Source: Thermoplasmata archaeon (GTDB lineage Archaea > Thermoplasmatota > Thermoplasmata > Lutacidiplasmatales > UBA184). From it: a stretch of 37,140 nucleotides of DNA. Below are positions 1 through 7,782 of the stretch, one piece after another; the first letter of the stretch is position 1, and each line of letters opens with the position of its first letter. Both the position numbers and the translations under genes were made by a program. The stretch is from positions 1-37,140 of the forward strand of contig JAJZGO010000005.1 in NCBI GenBank assembly GCA_021798415.1, given 5' to 3'. The notes beneath the pieces were generated by a model. It saw only the letters and a program-made list of their open reading frames with translations, had not been told where the DNA came from and ran no database searches.

Positions 1-927
1 CAGCGCCGCCGCGTGAGCTTCCCACCCTATCGATCGCGATAAGCTCGAGGCCCGCCGCCGTAGGAACGATAGCTCGAACCGCCCGGCCCGCTGCGCCCGC
101 CCGTCCTTACGGATCCGGGAACGGTGGTAGCTGGCGTTGTCGCGGATTACCACGGCGCACCGCGGACCTCGCGTGCGGGCACGGTCGAACTGTCCGAGGA
201 ACGTCGCGCCGATGGGGCTTTCGAAGGTTCCCGGCTCCCGCCGATAGACCAGCTTGCCCTCATTCGGGCGAACCGCTCCCCAGTAGCCGATGGTCTTGTG
301 GGTCCAGACATGGAGAAGGACCGGATCCTTCACCTCGGGGGGACCCACATGAGGCAGCGGGACCTGTGTTGCTGGAGTGGACCTCGTCCATCGCTCAGAG
401 GTCCACCGGGGAATCGTGGTTCAGCGCCGCGAGTCTTTTTTGTGAGCCGCCGGCAGCTCCGGGTGCGGGTGAGGGAGCATCGGTCGAGGCGTTCGGAGGC
501 GGAACCCGAGCCGGCGGAACAGACGCTGGCACTGGTGGACGCCGAGGTCGACGGAGAACCGACGCTGAAGGAACGCGGAGAGGGTCTTGCCGTCCCAGAG
601 ATTGTCAGGGAGGCCAGCCTCCTCCGGTCGCTGACGGAGAGCACCCTCGACCGCCTTCAGTTGGGACTCTGTAAGACGACGGGGGCGACCCGGATGCGCC
701 CCCTCGACCGGGCCCGCCAGCCCCTCTTCGTCAAACTGACGGACCCAATACTGGGCGCTCCGGGGGGAATCACCCAATAGCCGCCCGGCTTGGGGCGCGG
801 TCATTCCTTGGGCGACGAGGAGCAGCCCGTGGGGTCAATGGTCTTAGCGGGACTCGTCCGTACGGTGAGTCTCGTCCTGGAGGGCGAGGATCACGTTCTC
901 GGCATCGGGTACGGTCAGAGGTCGCAT
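1..927 (-). pseudogene. Decayed IS630-family transposase, continues past the left window edge
   Basis: Minus strand from ATG at 925-927 reads MRPLTVPDAENVILALQDETHRTDESR*DH*PHGLLLVAQGMTAPQAGRLLGDSPRSAQYWVRQFDEEGLAG... (HTH region, listed ORF 421..804). In another frame it continues DPVLLHVWTHKTIGYWGAVRPNEGKLVYRREPGTFESPIGATFLGQFDRA...CAVVIRDNASYHRSRI, which is DDE-domain-like (DNASYH). Two in-frame stops near the N-terminus plus frameshifts. Confidence 0.8.
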
Positions 928-950
928 GAGGGGACCTCGTCCCCCTCATG
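925..950. repeat. Perfect 9-bp inverted repeat CATGAGGGG-acctcgtc-CCCCTCATG over the transposase start codon
   Basis: Left arm 925-933, right arm 942-950, exact reverse complements with an 8-nt loop. Confidence 0.85.
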
Positions 951-1021
951 CACGCGCAATTGGCTGTGACGCTATGTTCAGCAGCTAAATTTGTCTACCT
1001 ATACGCCCCTCCAGTGCACCT

Positions 1022-1285
1022 ATGAGCGCCACCGTTGGAAGCCCCCGGTGGAGAATCAGTCCGAGTGCGCTTCTGAGGTTCACAGGATTGATCTTTGTCG
1101 CCGCCGGGGCCTTCGAGTTCGCGTGGTCATTTACCCAGGGTTGGTCGAACGCCTCCGGTCAGGCCGCCGCTTACTCCGACCAGAGCATTTGGCTCGCTGA
1201 AGCTGTGGGGGGATACCTAGTGGGGATTGGTCTCGTCTTGCTGGCCGTTGGAGTCGTCCTTGCCGGATTCCGCAGGAAGAGCTAG
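1022..1285 (+). CDS. Small membrane protein, about two hydrophobic segments, unknown function
   Basis: ORF with hydrophobic stretches LLRFTGLIFVAAGAFEFAWSF and AVGGYLVGIGLVLLAVGVVLAGF followed by RRKS. Confidence 0.6.
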   Translation: MSATVGSPRWRISPSALLRFTGLIFVAAGAFEFAWSFTQGWSNASGQAAAYSDQSIWLAEAVGGYLVGIGLVLLAVGVVLAGFRRKS

Positions 1286-1334
1286 ACTACACCCGGCCCC
1301 GGAGTCCTATCGGAATGGGGCCGTCTCATTGAAG

Positions 1335-2642
1335 ATGTTGCCGTTTGGGAGGCGGGAGCTCTTCCGCTGTCATGGCAGACAGCCGGTGATCCGCCCGCTG
1401 TGCCCCCAGACCATAGCCGCAGCACTGACCCTTCTCGTGCTGGGGGCGGGTTGGAGCCACGCGAGCCTCTCGAACTCCTGGACTTCAACGACGGCCGCCG
1501 GGGCGACGGCTAATCTCGAGTGGAGGGAGATTTCCTCCGCGGCCCAAGCTGGCCCCGCGCCCACACTTCCCAGCGCACGGTACGGCGCGGCCTTCGCGGA
1601 TGACCCCGCATTGGGAGCCACCCTCCTCTTCGGAGGGATGTGGCAGTACGAGATTTCGGTGTATCCCTACGCCATTTTCGAGTATTTGCTGAACGATACG
1701 TGGACTCTCTCTGACGGAAAGTGGACCAACCTCACTGAATCTGGCCCGTCTCCTCCTGCTCGGTGGGGCGCATCGATGGCATACGACCCGGCCTTGAACG
1801 GCGTCGTGTTGTTTGGGGGGCAGACGATAGTATGTCGTCCTCTCTACTGTGCAATCGTTACCCCGCTCAATGACACCTGGTTGTTCTCCGACGACCACTG
1901 GACGAACGTCACCTCCCAGTCGCCCCTGCGCCCACCTGCCCGATACCAAGCAAGCATGGTCTACGACCCGGCCGAAGGAGCCCTCGTGCTCTTCGGCGGT
2001 ATTCAGCAGCCGGACGGTCAAGCCCTCAATGACACATGGGAGCTCCGCGGTGAGGCGTGGTCGCACGTAACGGATTCGCGCACGCCGCCCGCGCGTTTCG
2101 GGGCTGCCTTCGGATACGATCCGCAGGCCGGCTCGACCCTCCTGGTCGGCGGGTCAGTGTATCGCGGTCCAAGCCTCGTGGCGACGACTGTTCCGGACGC
2201 GTGGAGCTTCTCCGCGGGTGCGTGGACTAACATCACGGCGACCGAAACTCCCGCCGTGGCGGCCACCTCCGCCCTCGGATTCGACCTCAGCGCGAACCTA
2301 ACCCTTCTTTGGGGCGCCTATGGCACCGGCGTTTGGTCCTTCCAAGCTGGACAGTGGACAGCAGTCAGGACCCTCGGCTCGCCTCCCTCGCGGTCTGAAG
2401 CGAGTTTCGCCTGTGACGCCACTCTTCAGGGCTGCATCCTTTTCGGCGGAATAGCCACGAGCGGGAACGGAATCACTCCCGTCCTGGGGGACGCTTGGTT
2501 GTTAACGCCCTCCGTGAATCTGCCCCTGTCGGAGATCGTGGTGACGGCCCTGCCCGTCGCCTCAGCTATCGCCGGAGCGCTATTTGTAACGTACTTAACA
2601 CGAGCACGGGGTCGCTCGAAAAAGGGAATGGACCCGCACTGA
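1335..2642 (+). CDS. Kelch-repeat surface protein with N-terminal signal-like and C-terminal membrane-anchor segments
   Basis: Repeated units of the type LLFGG...NDTW.....W.......PPAR..ASM.YDP (about 6); signal-like TIAAALTLLVLGAGWSHA; C-terminal IVVTALPVASAIAGALFVTYLTRARGRSKK. Start set at ATG 1335 in the 1227..2642 ORF frame. Confidence 0.75.
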   Translation: MLPFGRRELFRCHGRQPVIRPLCPQTIAAALTLLVLGAGWSHASLSNSWTSTTAAGATANLEWREISSAAQAGPAPTLPSARYGAAFADDPALGATLLFGGMWQYEISVYPYAIFEYLLNDTWTLSDGKWTNLTESGPSPPARWGASMAYDPALNGVVLFGGQTIVCRPLYCAIVTPLNDTWLFSDDHWTNVTSQSPLRPPARYQASMVYDPAEGALVLFGGIQQPDGQALNDTWELRGEAWSHVTDSRTPPARFGAAFGYDPQAGSTLLVGGSVYRGPSLVATTVPDAWSFSAGAWTNITATETPAVAATSALGFDLSANLTLLWGAYGTGVWSFQAGQWTAVRTLGSPPSRSEASFACDATLQGCILFGGIATSGNGITPVLGDAWLLTPSVNLPLSEIVVTALPVASAIAGALFVTYLTRARGRSKKGMDPH

Positions 2643-2651
2643 TCGCGTGGG

Positions 2652-3255
2652 TCAAGCCTTGCGATCCATGAGCGCCCCGTGCACTATGAAGTTACCGAAG
2701 ACAGTTGTTACCGCATCGTAGACAAGGGTGTGATCCTGAACGGTCTGGATGCTCGTTAACGGTATCCAAGTCATGGTCACGGGGTCGAAGATTCGGTCAC
2801 TTGTGGTCAAGTTCTGGGGGTCCTTCAACCCGCCTTGGTACGTCGCGCTCTTGATGTAGATCGGCTGATCGGTAGGGGTAACACGCAAGAACCCGTGGTG
2901 GATTTCCCGCACGGTCGAGACGTCGGTGGTATTGGCCGACAGCAATGTCCGTCCCACTAGACTAAGTCGCGAGGTCATACTCCTCGACCGCACTTTGCTG
3001 CCTCAAGTCGTGGATGGGAACGTACCCTTGGGGGGGTGAGAGTGGGCGTCCCAGAGGCGACACATCCGCCCCCTCCCGGTTCGGTGGTGATTCCCATCAA
3101 TGGAAGGTCACCGTACCCCGAGGGCATCACGTAACTCGTGCTTCCAATTCAGGCGTGGAGGGCGACGGCATCGCCAGACGGTCCGTCGAGTTGGGTCCAC
3201 GCCTCGATTGAGCCGAAGGTCATTGCCCCGGCGGGTGCGCTTTCCGCATCTAAAC
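2652..3255 (-). pseudogene. Frameshifted Hint-domain-containing surface protein remnant
   Basis: Listed ORF 2652..2993 gives ...TTDVSTVREIHHGFLRVTPTDQPIYIKSATYQGG...DRIFDPVTMTWIPLTSIQTVQDHTLVYDAVTTVFGNFIVHGALMDRKA. Upstream in other frames: GGGGCVASGTPTLTP (Cys codon 3062-3064), shift at a 7-G run 3030-3036, then QGYVPIHDLRQQSAVEEYDLAT, then another shift into the listed ORF. Further upstream IGSTSYVMPSGYGDLPLMGITTEPG with a stop at 3149-3151. Confidence 0.65.
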
Positions 3256-3263
3256 GCGGCGTC

Positions 3264-3410
3264 CTAATTTATTGCGCATAGCCGCCGAAGTGTGTCGTTC
3301 GGAGCGCGCCGTTCGTCGAAGGCCATCTTCACCGCCGAACGATCGAGTCAATAGCGGGGCAGCACCGAGTGGGGAGGCAGCGCCCCCGCGTGAGCTTCCA
3401 CCTCGCCACC
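3264..3410 (-). pseudogene. 3' remnant of an IS630-family transposase
   Basis: Minus strand reads ARWKLTRGRCLPTRCCPAIDSIV then, after a frameshift, AVKMAFDERRAPNDTLRRLCAIN* (stop 3264-3266), matching the WKLTRR...TLRRLCAI C-terminus typical of IS630 transposases. 3378-3402 matches window bases 1-26 with one substitution and one indel. Confidence 0.7.
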
Positions 3411-3426
3411 GTGTCGGGCAGTATCT

Positions 3427-4749
3427 CTAGCCGCTCGCGCCCTCGGCGTCGACCGGGCGGACGGGCTCGTAGCCGAGCCGTCGCAGGGCGCCGAACCCGA
3501 CGACCATCACGAGCCCGAAGAGGGCGATCGCTCCGCCGGCGGCGAGGTACGTCCCCTGGATCCCGACCGCGAGAAAGATGAGGCCGCCCGAGAACTGGCC
3601 GACGGGAACGAGGGCGTAGCTGCCGACCTCGTCGGCCGAGAAGACGCGCCCCATCATCTCGTCCGGGACGGTCGCCTGCACCGTCGAGAGGAAGACGGTC
3701 GTGATCATGCCGGGCATGAGGCCGTAGACGAACGCGATCGGGAGCGCGAGCCAGATCGACCGCACGAGCCCGAACGCGAGGAGCGCGACCCCCATGAGGA
3801 GCGTGAGCGCGATGATGACCCGACCCGCCCGCGGCTCGAACTTGAGATGGGCCACCAGCACGAACCCGACCGCGGTCCCGATGGTGACGACCGCGATCAT
3901 CCCGCCGTACCAGATCCCGTTCGCGAGCCCGAGCCAGTCCTTGAGGTAGAGCGCGAGCTCGACCAGCGCGACCGCCGACAAAAAGTTCACGACGAGCGCG
4001 GCCACGGTGATCTCGAGGAGGTCGCGACGTCGTCCGAGATAGGCGAACCCCGCCCGCGCCTCGGTGAGCACCGCCCGCGGCTTCGCCTTCCGCGTCACCG
4101 AGAGATCGATGTCGAGGACGATCAGCGCGACCTGGGTCGCGAAGAACAGCACGAACGGGATCGCCAGGGCGTAGACCATCGGCACGACCGCGAGCAGCAC
4201 CCCGACCGCGATCGCCCCGACGGCGCTCGCCACCGCCGCGACCGCGTAGATGATCCCGTTCGCGCTCCCCAGGTCGCGCGACTCGACCAGGCGGGGGACG
4301 GACGTGTTGAAGGCCGGCCGGAACAAGGTCGACGTGGTCGTGACGAGCGCCCACCCCGGGTAGAGGAGGACGACCCAGAGCGGCAGGTAGAACCCCGGCG
4401 GTCCCGGGAGCGCCAGGTGCGTCGCGGGCGCGTAGACGAGGTCGGCCGCGAGGGCGGCGGTCGCGAGGATCGAGACGAGGTTGACCGTGCGCATCAGGTG
4501 GCCCCGGTCGTGGCGGTCGGCGAGCGCTCCCGAGACGAACGCGCTCCCGAGCGTCGGCAGCGTCGAGGAGAGGCCAAGGAAGGCGAGCGCGATCCCCGCG
4601 TAGCTCGTCGGGGTCCCGGACGGGTACGCGAACGCGACCGCGAACAAGAGGACGACGAGCACGGTCGACGGCGCCGCGAACTGGAGCGCTCCCGCGCACA
4701 GGAACGCCGGGAACGACCGGTGTCGGAACAGGGCCCCGTACCGGTTCAG
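3427..4749 (-). CDS. MFS transporter
   Basis: Polytopic protein with MFS-like GALADRHDRG loop. Homologous-looking sequence (LNRYGALFRHRSFPAFLCAGALQFAAPST) continues upstream of the listed GTG start at 4662 to a CTG at 4747-4749; true start uncertain. Confidence 0.75.
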   Translation of the reverse strand: MNRYGALFRHRSFPAFLCAGALQFAAPSTVLVVLLFAVAFAYPSGTPTSYAGIALAFLGLSSTLPTLGSAFVSGALADRHDRGHLMRTVNLVSILATAALAADLVYAPATHLALPGPPGFYLPLWVVLLYPGWALVTTTSTLFRPAFNTSVPRLVESRDLGSANGIIYAVAAVASAVGAIAVGVLLAVVPMVYALAIPFVLFFATQVALIVLDIDLSVTRKAKPRAVLTEARAGFAYLGRRRDLLEITVAALVVNFLSAVALVELALYLKDWLGLANGIWYGGMIAVVTIGTAVGFVLVAHLKFEPRAGRVIIALTLLMGVALLAFGLVRSIWLALPIAFVYGLMPGMITTVFLSTVQATVPDEMMGRVFSADEVGSYALVPVGQFSGGLIFLAVGIQGTYLAAGGAIALFGLVMVVGFGALRRLGYEPVRPVDAEGASG

Positions 4750-4880
4750 GCTGCTCGTCCTCCCGGGCCGTCCCTACTCGGGCGGGGTGCGATAAGCCTG
4801 TCGAAGTCCGCGTCGTGCGGCGCCGGTCCACATCGAAACGCGCTTGTACTCCGCGAGACCCTCGGCCCGGGGGGTCCACC

Positions 4881-6002
4881 GTGCGGCTCGTTCATCGCGA
4901 CGCGTCGACCGGCCTCCTCAAGCTGCGGCTCGAGACGCCGAGCGACCTCTGGCGGATCTCCCGGTTCGTGAGGGTCGGCGAGCGCGTCGGGGCGTCCACG
5001 ACCCGGCGCGATCCCGAGGCGCCGGCCGACGTCGCCGGCGCGGAACGGACGCGCCGGCGCGTCACCCTCGTCGTGCGGGCCGAGCAGGTCGAGTTCCACG
5101 GGTTCTCGAAGCACGTCCGCATCACCGGGCCGATCGTCGAGGGACCGTTCGACATCGGGCGGCACCACACGCTCGACCTCGCGGAGGGCGACGACGTGAC
5201 GGTCGTCAAGCCGGTCCTCTCGGCCGGCGAGCACGCGATCCTCGACGAGGGGCTCGCGGGCCGCGGAGAACCCGCCATCGTCCTCGCGGCCGTCGACTGG
5301 GGCGACTCGTCGATCGTGCGCCTGCACGGCCGCGCGGTCGAGCCGGTCGCCGACCTCCGTCGCACGATCGCGGGGAAGCGGTACTCCGGCGGTCAGGGCG
5401 AGAAGGACCGGGCGACGTACGTCGGCGAGCTGATGGACGCCCTGCGACGCGAGGGCGCCAACGCGACCGCGCTCGTCCTCGCCGGCCCGGGGTTCCTCAA
5501 GGAGCAGCTCTACCGCCGCCTTCTCGAGGACGACCCGACGCTCGCGAAGAGGACCCGGGTCTACCCGACCGCGGAGTCGGGCCGCGTCGGGGTGGACGAG
5601 CTCCTGCGCTCGGGCCGGGCGAGCGAGGCCCTGCGCGGGAGCGTCGCGGCCGAGGAGGCCGAGGTCGTCGAGCGCCTCGTCCGCGCGCTCGCCGGCGGGC
5701 AGCGCGCCGCCGTCGGGCGGACCGAGGTCGCCGAGGCGGTCGACGCGGGGGCCGTCGAGACGCTCCTCGTCTCGGAGACGCTCCTCACGGACGAAACGAT
5801 CGCCCCGGCGCTCGACCGCGCGCGGGCGGCCCGAGTGCACGTTCTCGTGGTGCGGGAGGACGGGGAGGCCGGACGACGCCTCGCGGGTCTCGGCCGCGTC
5901 GCGGCGCTCCTCCGCTACGACTGGGTCGCGCCGAGCCGCCTCGCTACGGGATCGCCTGGACGGCCTCGCGCAGCTCCTCGAAGCGGCGCTTCAGGTCCTT
6001 GA
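4881..6002 (+). CDS. pelA: mRNA surveillance protein Pelota
   Basis: VRLVHRDASTGLLKLRLETPSDLWRISRFVRVGERVGASTTRR... Pelota/Dom34 N-terminus; C-terminal LLRYDW. GTG start at 4881. Residues after LLRYDW are antisense to rpoD. Confidence 0.88.
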   Translation: MRLVHRDASTGLLKLRLETPSDLWRISRFVRVGERVGASTTRRDPEAPADVAGAERTRRRVTLVVRAEQVEFHGFSKHVRITGPIVEGPFDIGRHHTLDLAEGDDVTVVKPVLSAGEHAILDEGLAGRGEPAIVLAAVDWGDSSIVRLHGRAVEPVADLRRTIAGKRYSGGQGEKDRATYVGELMDALRREGANATALVLAGPGFLKEQLYRRLLEDDPTLAKRTRVYPTAESGRVGVDELLRSGRASEALRGSVAAEEAEVVERLVRALAGGQRAAVGRTEVAEAVDAGAVETLLVSETLLTDETIAPALDRARAARVHVLVVREDGEAGRRLAGLGRVAALLRYDWVAPSRLATGSPGRPRAAPRSGASGP

Positions 6003-6789
6003 GGGCGAATCGGAGCGCCTCGCGGGCGCTCAGCGAGCCGTCGGTGTCGAACCGCAGGAAGAACCGCTCGGGGTCGGTCTCGATGTGGATCGACCCGTGC
6101 TCGCACGTCTCTTCGCACGCCCCGCAGTCGATGCACTTCGTCTCGTCGGTGACCGAGAGCTTGGGGCTCGCGAACTCGAGGATGTTGACCGGGCACGAGG
6201 CGGCCGTGCGCTTCAAGCAGGCGTCGGTGCAGCCCTCCTTGCGCTGGATCTTGACGTGCGGGCGGGGGAACATACCGACCCCCTGGGCGACCTGCCACTT
6301 CCCGTGCTCGCGGGCGGTCCCGACGACCGCGGTCGCGTAGGCGAGCAGGGCCTGCCGGGCGCCGAGCCGGACGATCGGCACCTCGGGCTCGAGGATCGCG
6401 AGGGTCGGGTCGCCGAGCGGGACGACGTCGCGGGCGTAGACCGTGCAGGGTCCCTTCTTGTCGACGGAGTACATCACCTGACAGTGCGGGCACCCGGTCC
6501 CGCCGCACTCGCACTCCGACTTGCGTCGGAACTGCGAGAGGTCGGTGGGGACCGGCAGAAGCCCGAGCCGGAGCGCGACGGCCTCGTCGAACATGCTCGT
6601 CGACGAGTCGTAGTCCTTGCCGGTCGTCTCGTCGCGGATCGGGCCGAGGTGGAACTCGACCTCCTCGATCGCCAGCTTGGGGACGTCGGAGAGCAGCGTG
6701 CGCCGGATCGCGTTGACCTGGGACGCCGTGACCCCCTCGAGCTCGAGCGACGTGCTCCGAACCTTGAGGTCCTCGATCGTGACGGGCAT
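5944..6789 (-). CDS. rpoD: DNA-directed RNA polymerase subunit D with ferredoxin-like insert
   Basis: MPVTIEDLKVRSTSLELEGVTASQVNAIRRTLLSDVPKLAIEEVEFH...; CECGGTGCPHC; CTDACLKRTAASCP...CIDCGACEETCEHG. Confidence 0.95.
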   Translation of the reverse strand: MPVTIEDLKVRSTSLELEGVTASQVNAIRRTLLSDVPKLAIEEVEFHLGPIRDETTGKDYDSSTSMFDEAVALRLGLLPVPTDLSQFRRKSECECGGTGCPHCQVMYSVDKKGPCTVYARDVVPLGDPTLAILEPEVPIVRLGARQALLAYATAVVGTAREHGKWQVAQGVGMFPRPHVKIQRKEGCTDACLKRTAASCPVNILEFASPKLSVTDETKCIDCGACEETCEHGSIHIETDPERFFLRFDTDGSLSAREALRFALKDLKRRFEELREAVQAIP

Positions 6790-6791
6790 CG

Positions 6792-7175
6792 CTACACGCG
6801 CCGGCCGCGGCGCCCTCCCTTCGGCTTCGTGCCGTCGTGCGGCACCGGGGTCACATCTTCGATCCGCTGGATGCGCACGCCGGCCCGCGAGAGCGCGCGG
6901 ATCGCGGCCTGGGCGCCGGGCCCCGGCGACCGGGAGCGGTTCCCGCCGGCGGCCCGCACGCGGACGTGGAGCGTGTCGTACCCCTTCTCCTTGATCACGC
7001 CGGCCACCTGGTCGGCGGCCTTCATCGCCGCGTAGGGACTCGACTCGTCCCGCGCGGCCTTCACGACCATTCCGCCGGTCGCCTTCGCCAGCGTCTCGGC
7101 ACCGGTGATGTCGGTGACGGTGATGTGGATGTTGTTGTAGCTCGCGTAGATGTGCGCGATGCCGATCTTCGCCAT
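6792..7175 (-). CDS. rps11: 30S ribosomal protein S11 (uS11)
   Basis: [39 protein letters not shown]...GGRRGRRV. Confidence 0.96.
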   Translation of the reverse strand: MAKIGIAHIYASYNNIHITVTDITGAETLAKATGGMVVKAARDESSPYAAMKAADQVAGVIKEKGYDTLHVRVRAAGGNRSRSPGPGAQAAIRALSRAGVRIQRIEDVTPVPHDGTKPKGGRRGRRV

Positions 7176-7178
7176 GGC

Positions 7179-7772
7179 CTACGCCGCTCCTTCGGGGGCC
7201 GGTGTCGGTTCCGAGGCCGCGCCGGGGCGGGCCGCGAGCCGTTCCCGCAGCGCGACGCGGGCGGTGTGGTCGTCGCTCGAGAGGGGGCTCGTCGGCGCGT
7301 AGGCGATCTGCATCTCCTCCGCGGAGGGGACGAGGTACCCCGGCCGAGTGACCCGGTGGTCGCCGATAGAGAAGTGGCCGTGCACGATCCACTGGCGGGC
7401 GCCGTACGGGGTGGGCGCGAGGCCCCGGGTGAAGACGATCCACTCGAGACGGCGTCGAAGGAGGTCCTCGGTGCGGAGCCCGAGAACGTCGTCGATCGTC
7501 GGCGTGCCGACCGGAAGGACGCCGAGCCGCGTGAGGCGGCCCAGCAAGTTGTCGGTCTCCCGTCGCGCCTGCTCCTCGCCGGCGCGCAACCGCGCCTGCA
7601 GGTCCCGTGCCTGGCGGCGCAGGCCCCTCAGCTCGGACTGGGCCTTCCAGAGCTCGCGCTTGTTCTTGAGACCGTACTTGCCGAGGAGCTTGCGCTCCTC
7701 CTCCATCCGGGCGGCCTCCCACGGGTGCTTCGGGGTCTCGTAGGTGCGGCGCAGGAACTTCGGGTCGCCCAT
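7179..7772 (-). CDS. rps4: 30S ribosomal protein S4 (uS4)
   Basis: MGDPKFLRRTYETPKHPWEAARMEEERKLLGKYGLKNKRELWKAQSELR...QWIVHGHFSIGDHRVTRPGYLV. Confidence 0.95.
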   Translation of the reverse strand: MGDPKFLRRTYETPKHPWEAARMEEERKLLGKYGLKNKRELWKAQSELRGLRRQARDLQARLRAGEEQARRETDNLLGRLTRLGVLPVGTPTIDDVLGLRTEDLLRRRLEWIVFTRGLAPTPYGARQWIVHGHFSIGDHRVTRPGYLVPSAEEMQIAYAPTSPLSSDDHTARVALRERLAARPGAASEPTPAPEGAA

Positions 7773-7782
7773 CGGTCGAGGA

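Noticed and set aside
945-990. Possible IS630 terminal inverted repeat shared with 3241-3280 (GCGTC...ATTGCGC similarity)
   Set aside because: Match is weak and partly lies in coding sequence at the 3' copy; not enough to define element ends by eye
3329-4879. 516-aa minus-strand ORF
   Set aside because: Off-frame to the MFS gene; only its last residues (WKLTRGRCLPTRCC) are meaningful, as the IS630 remnant
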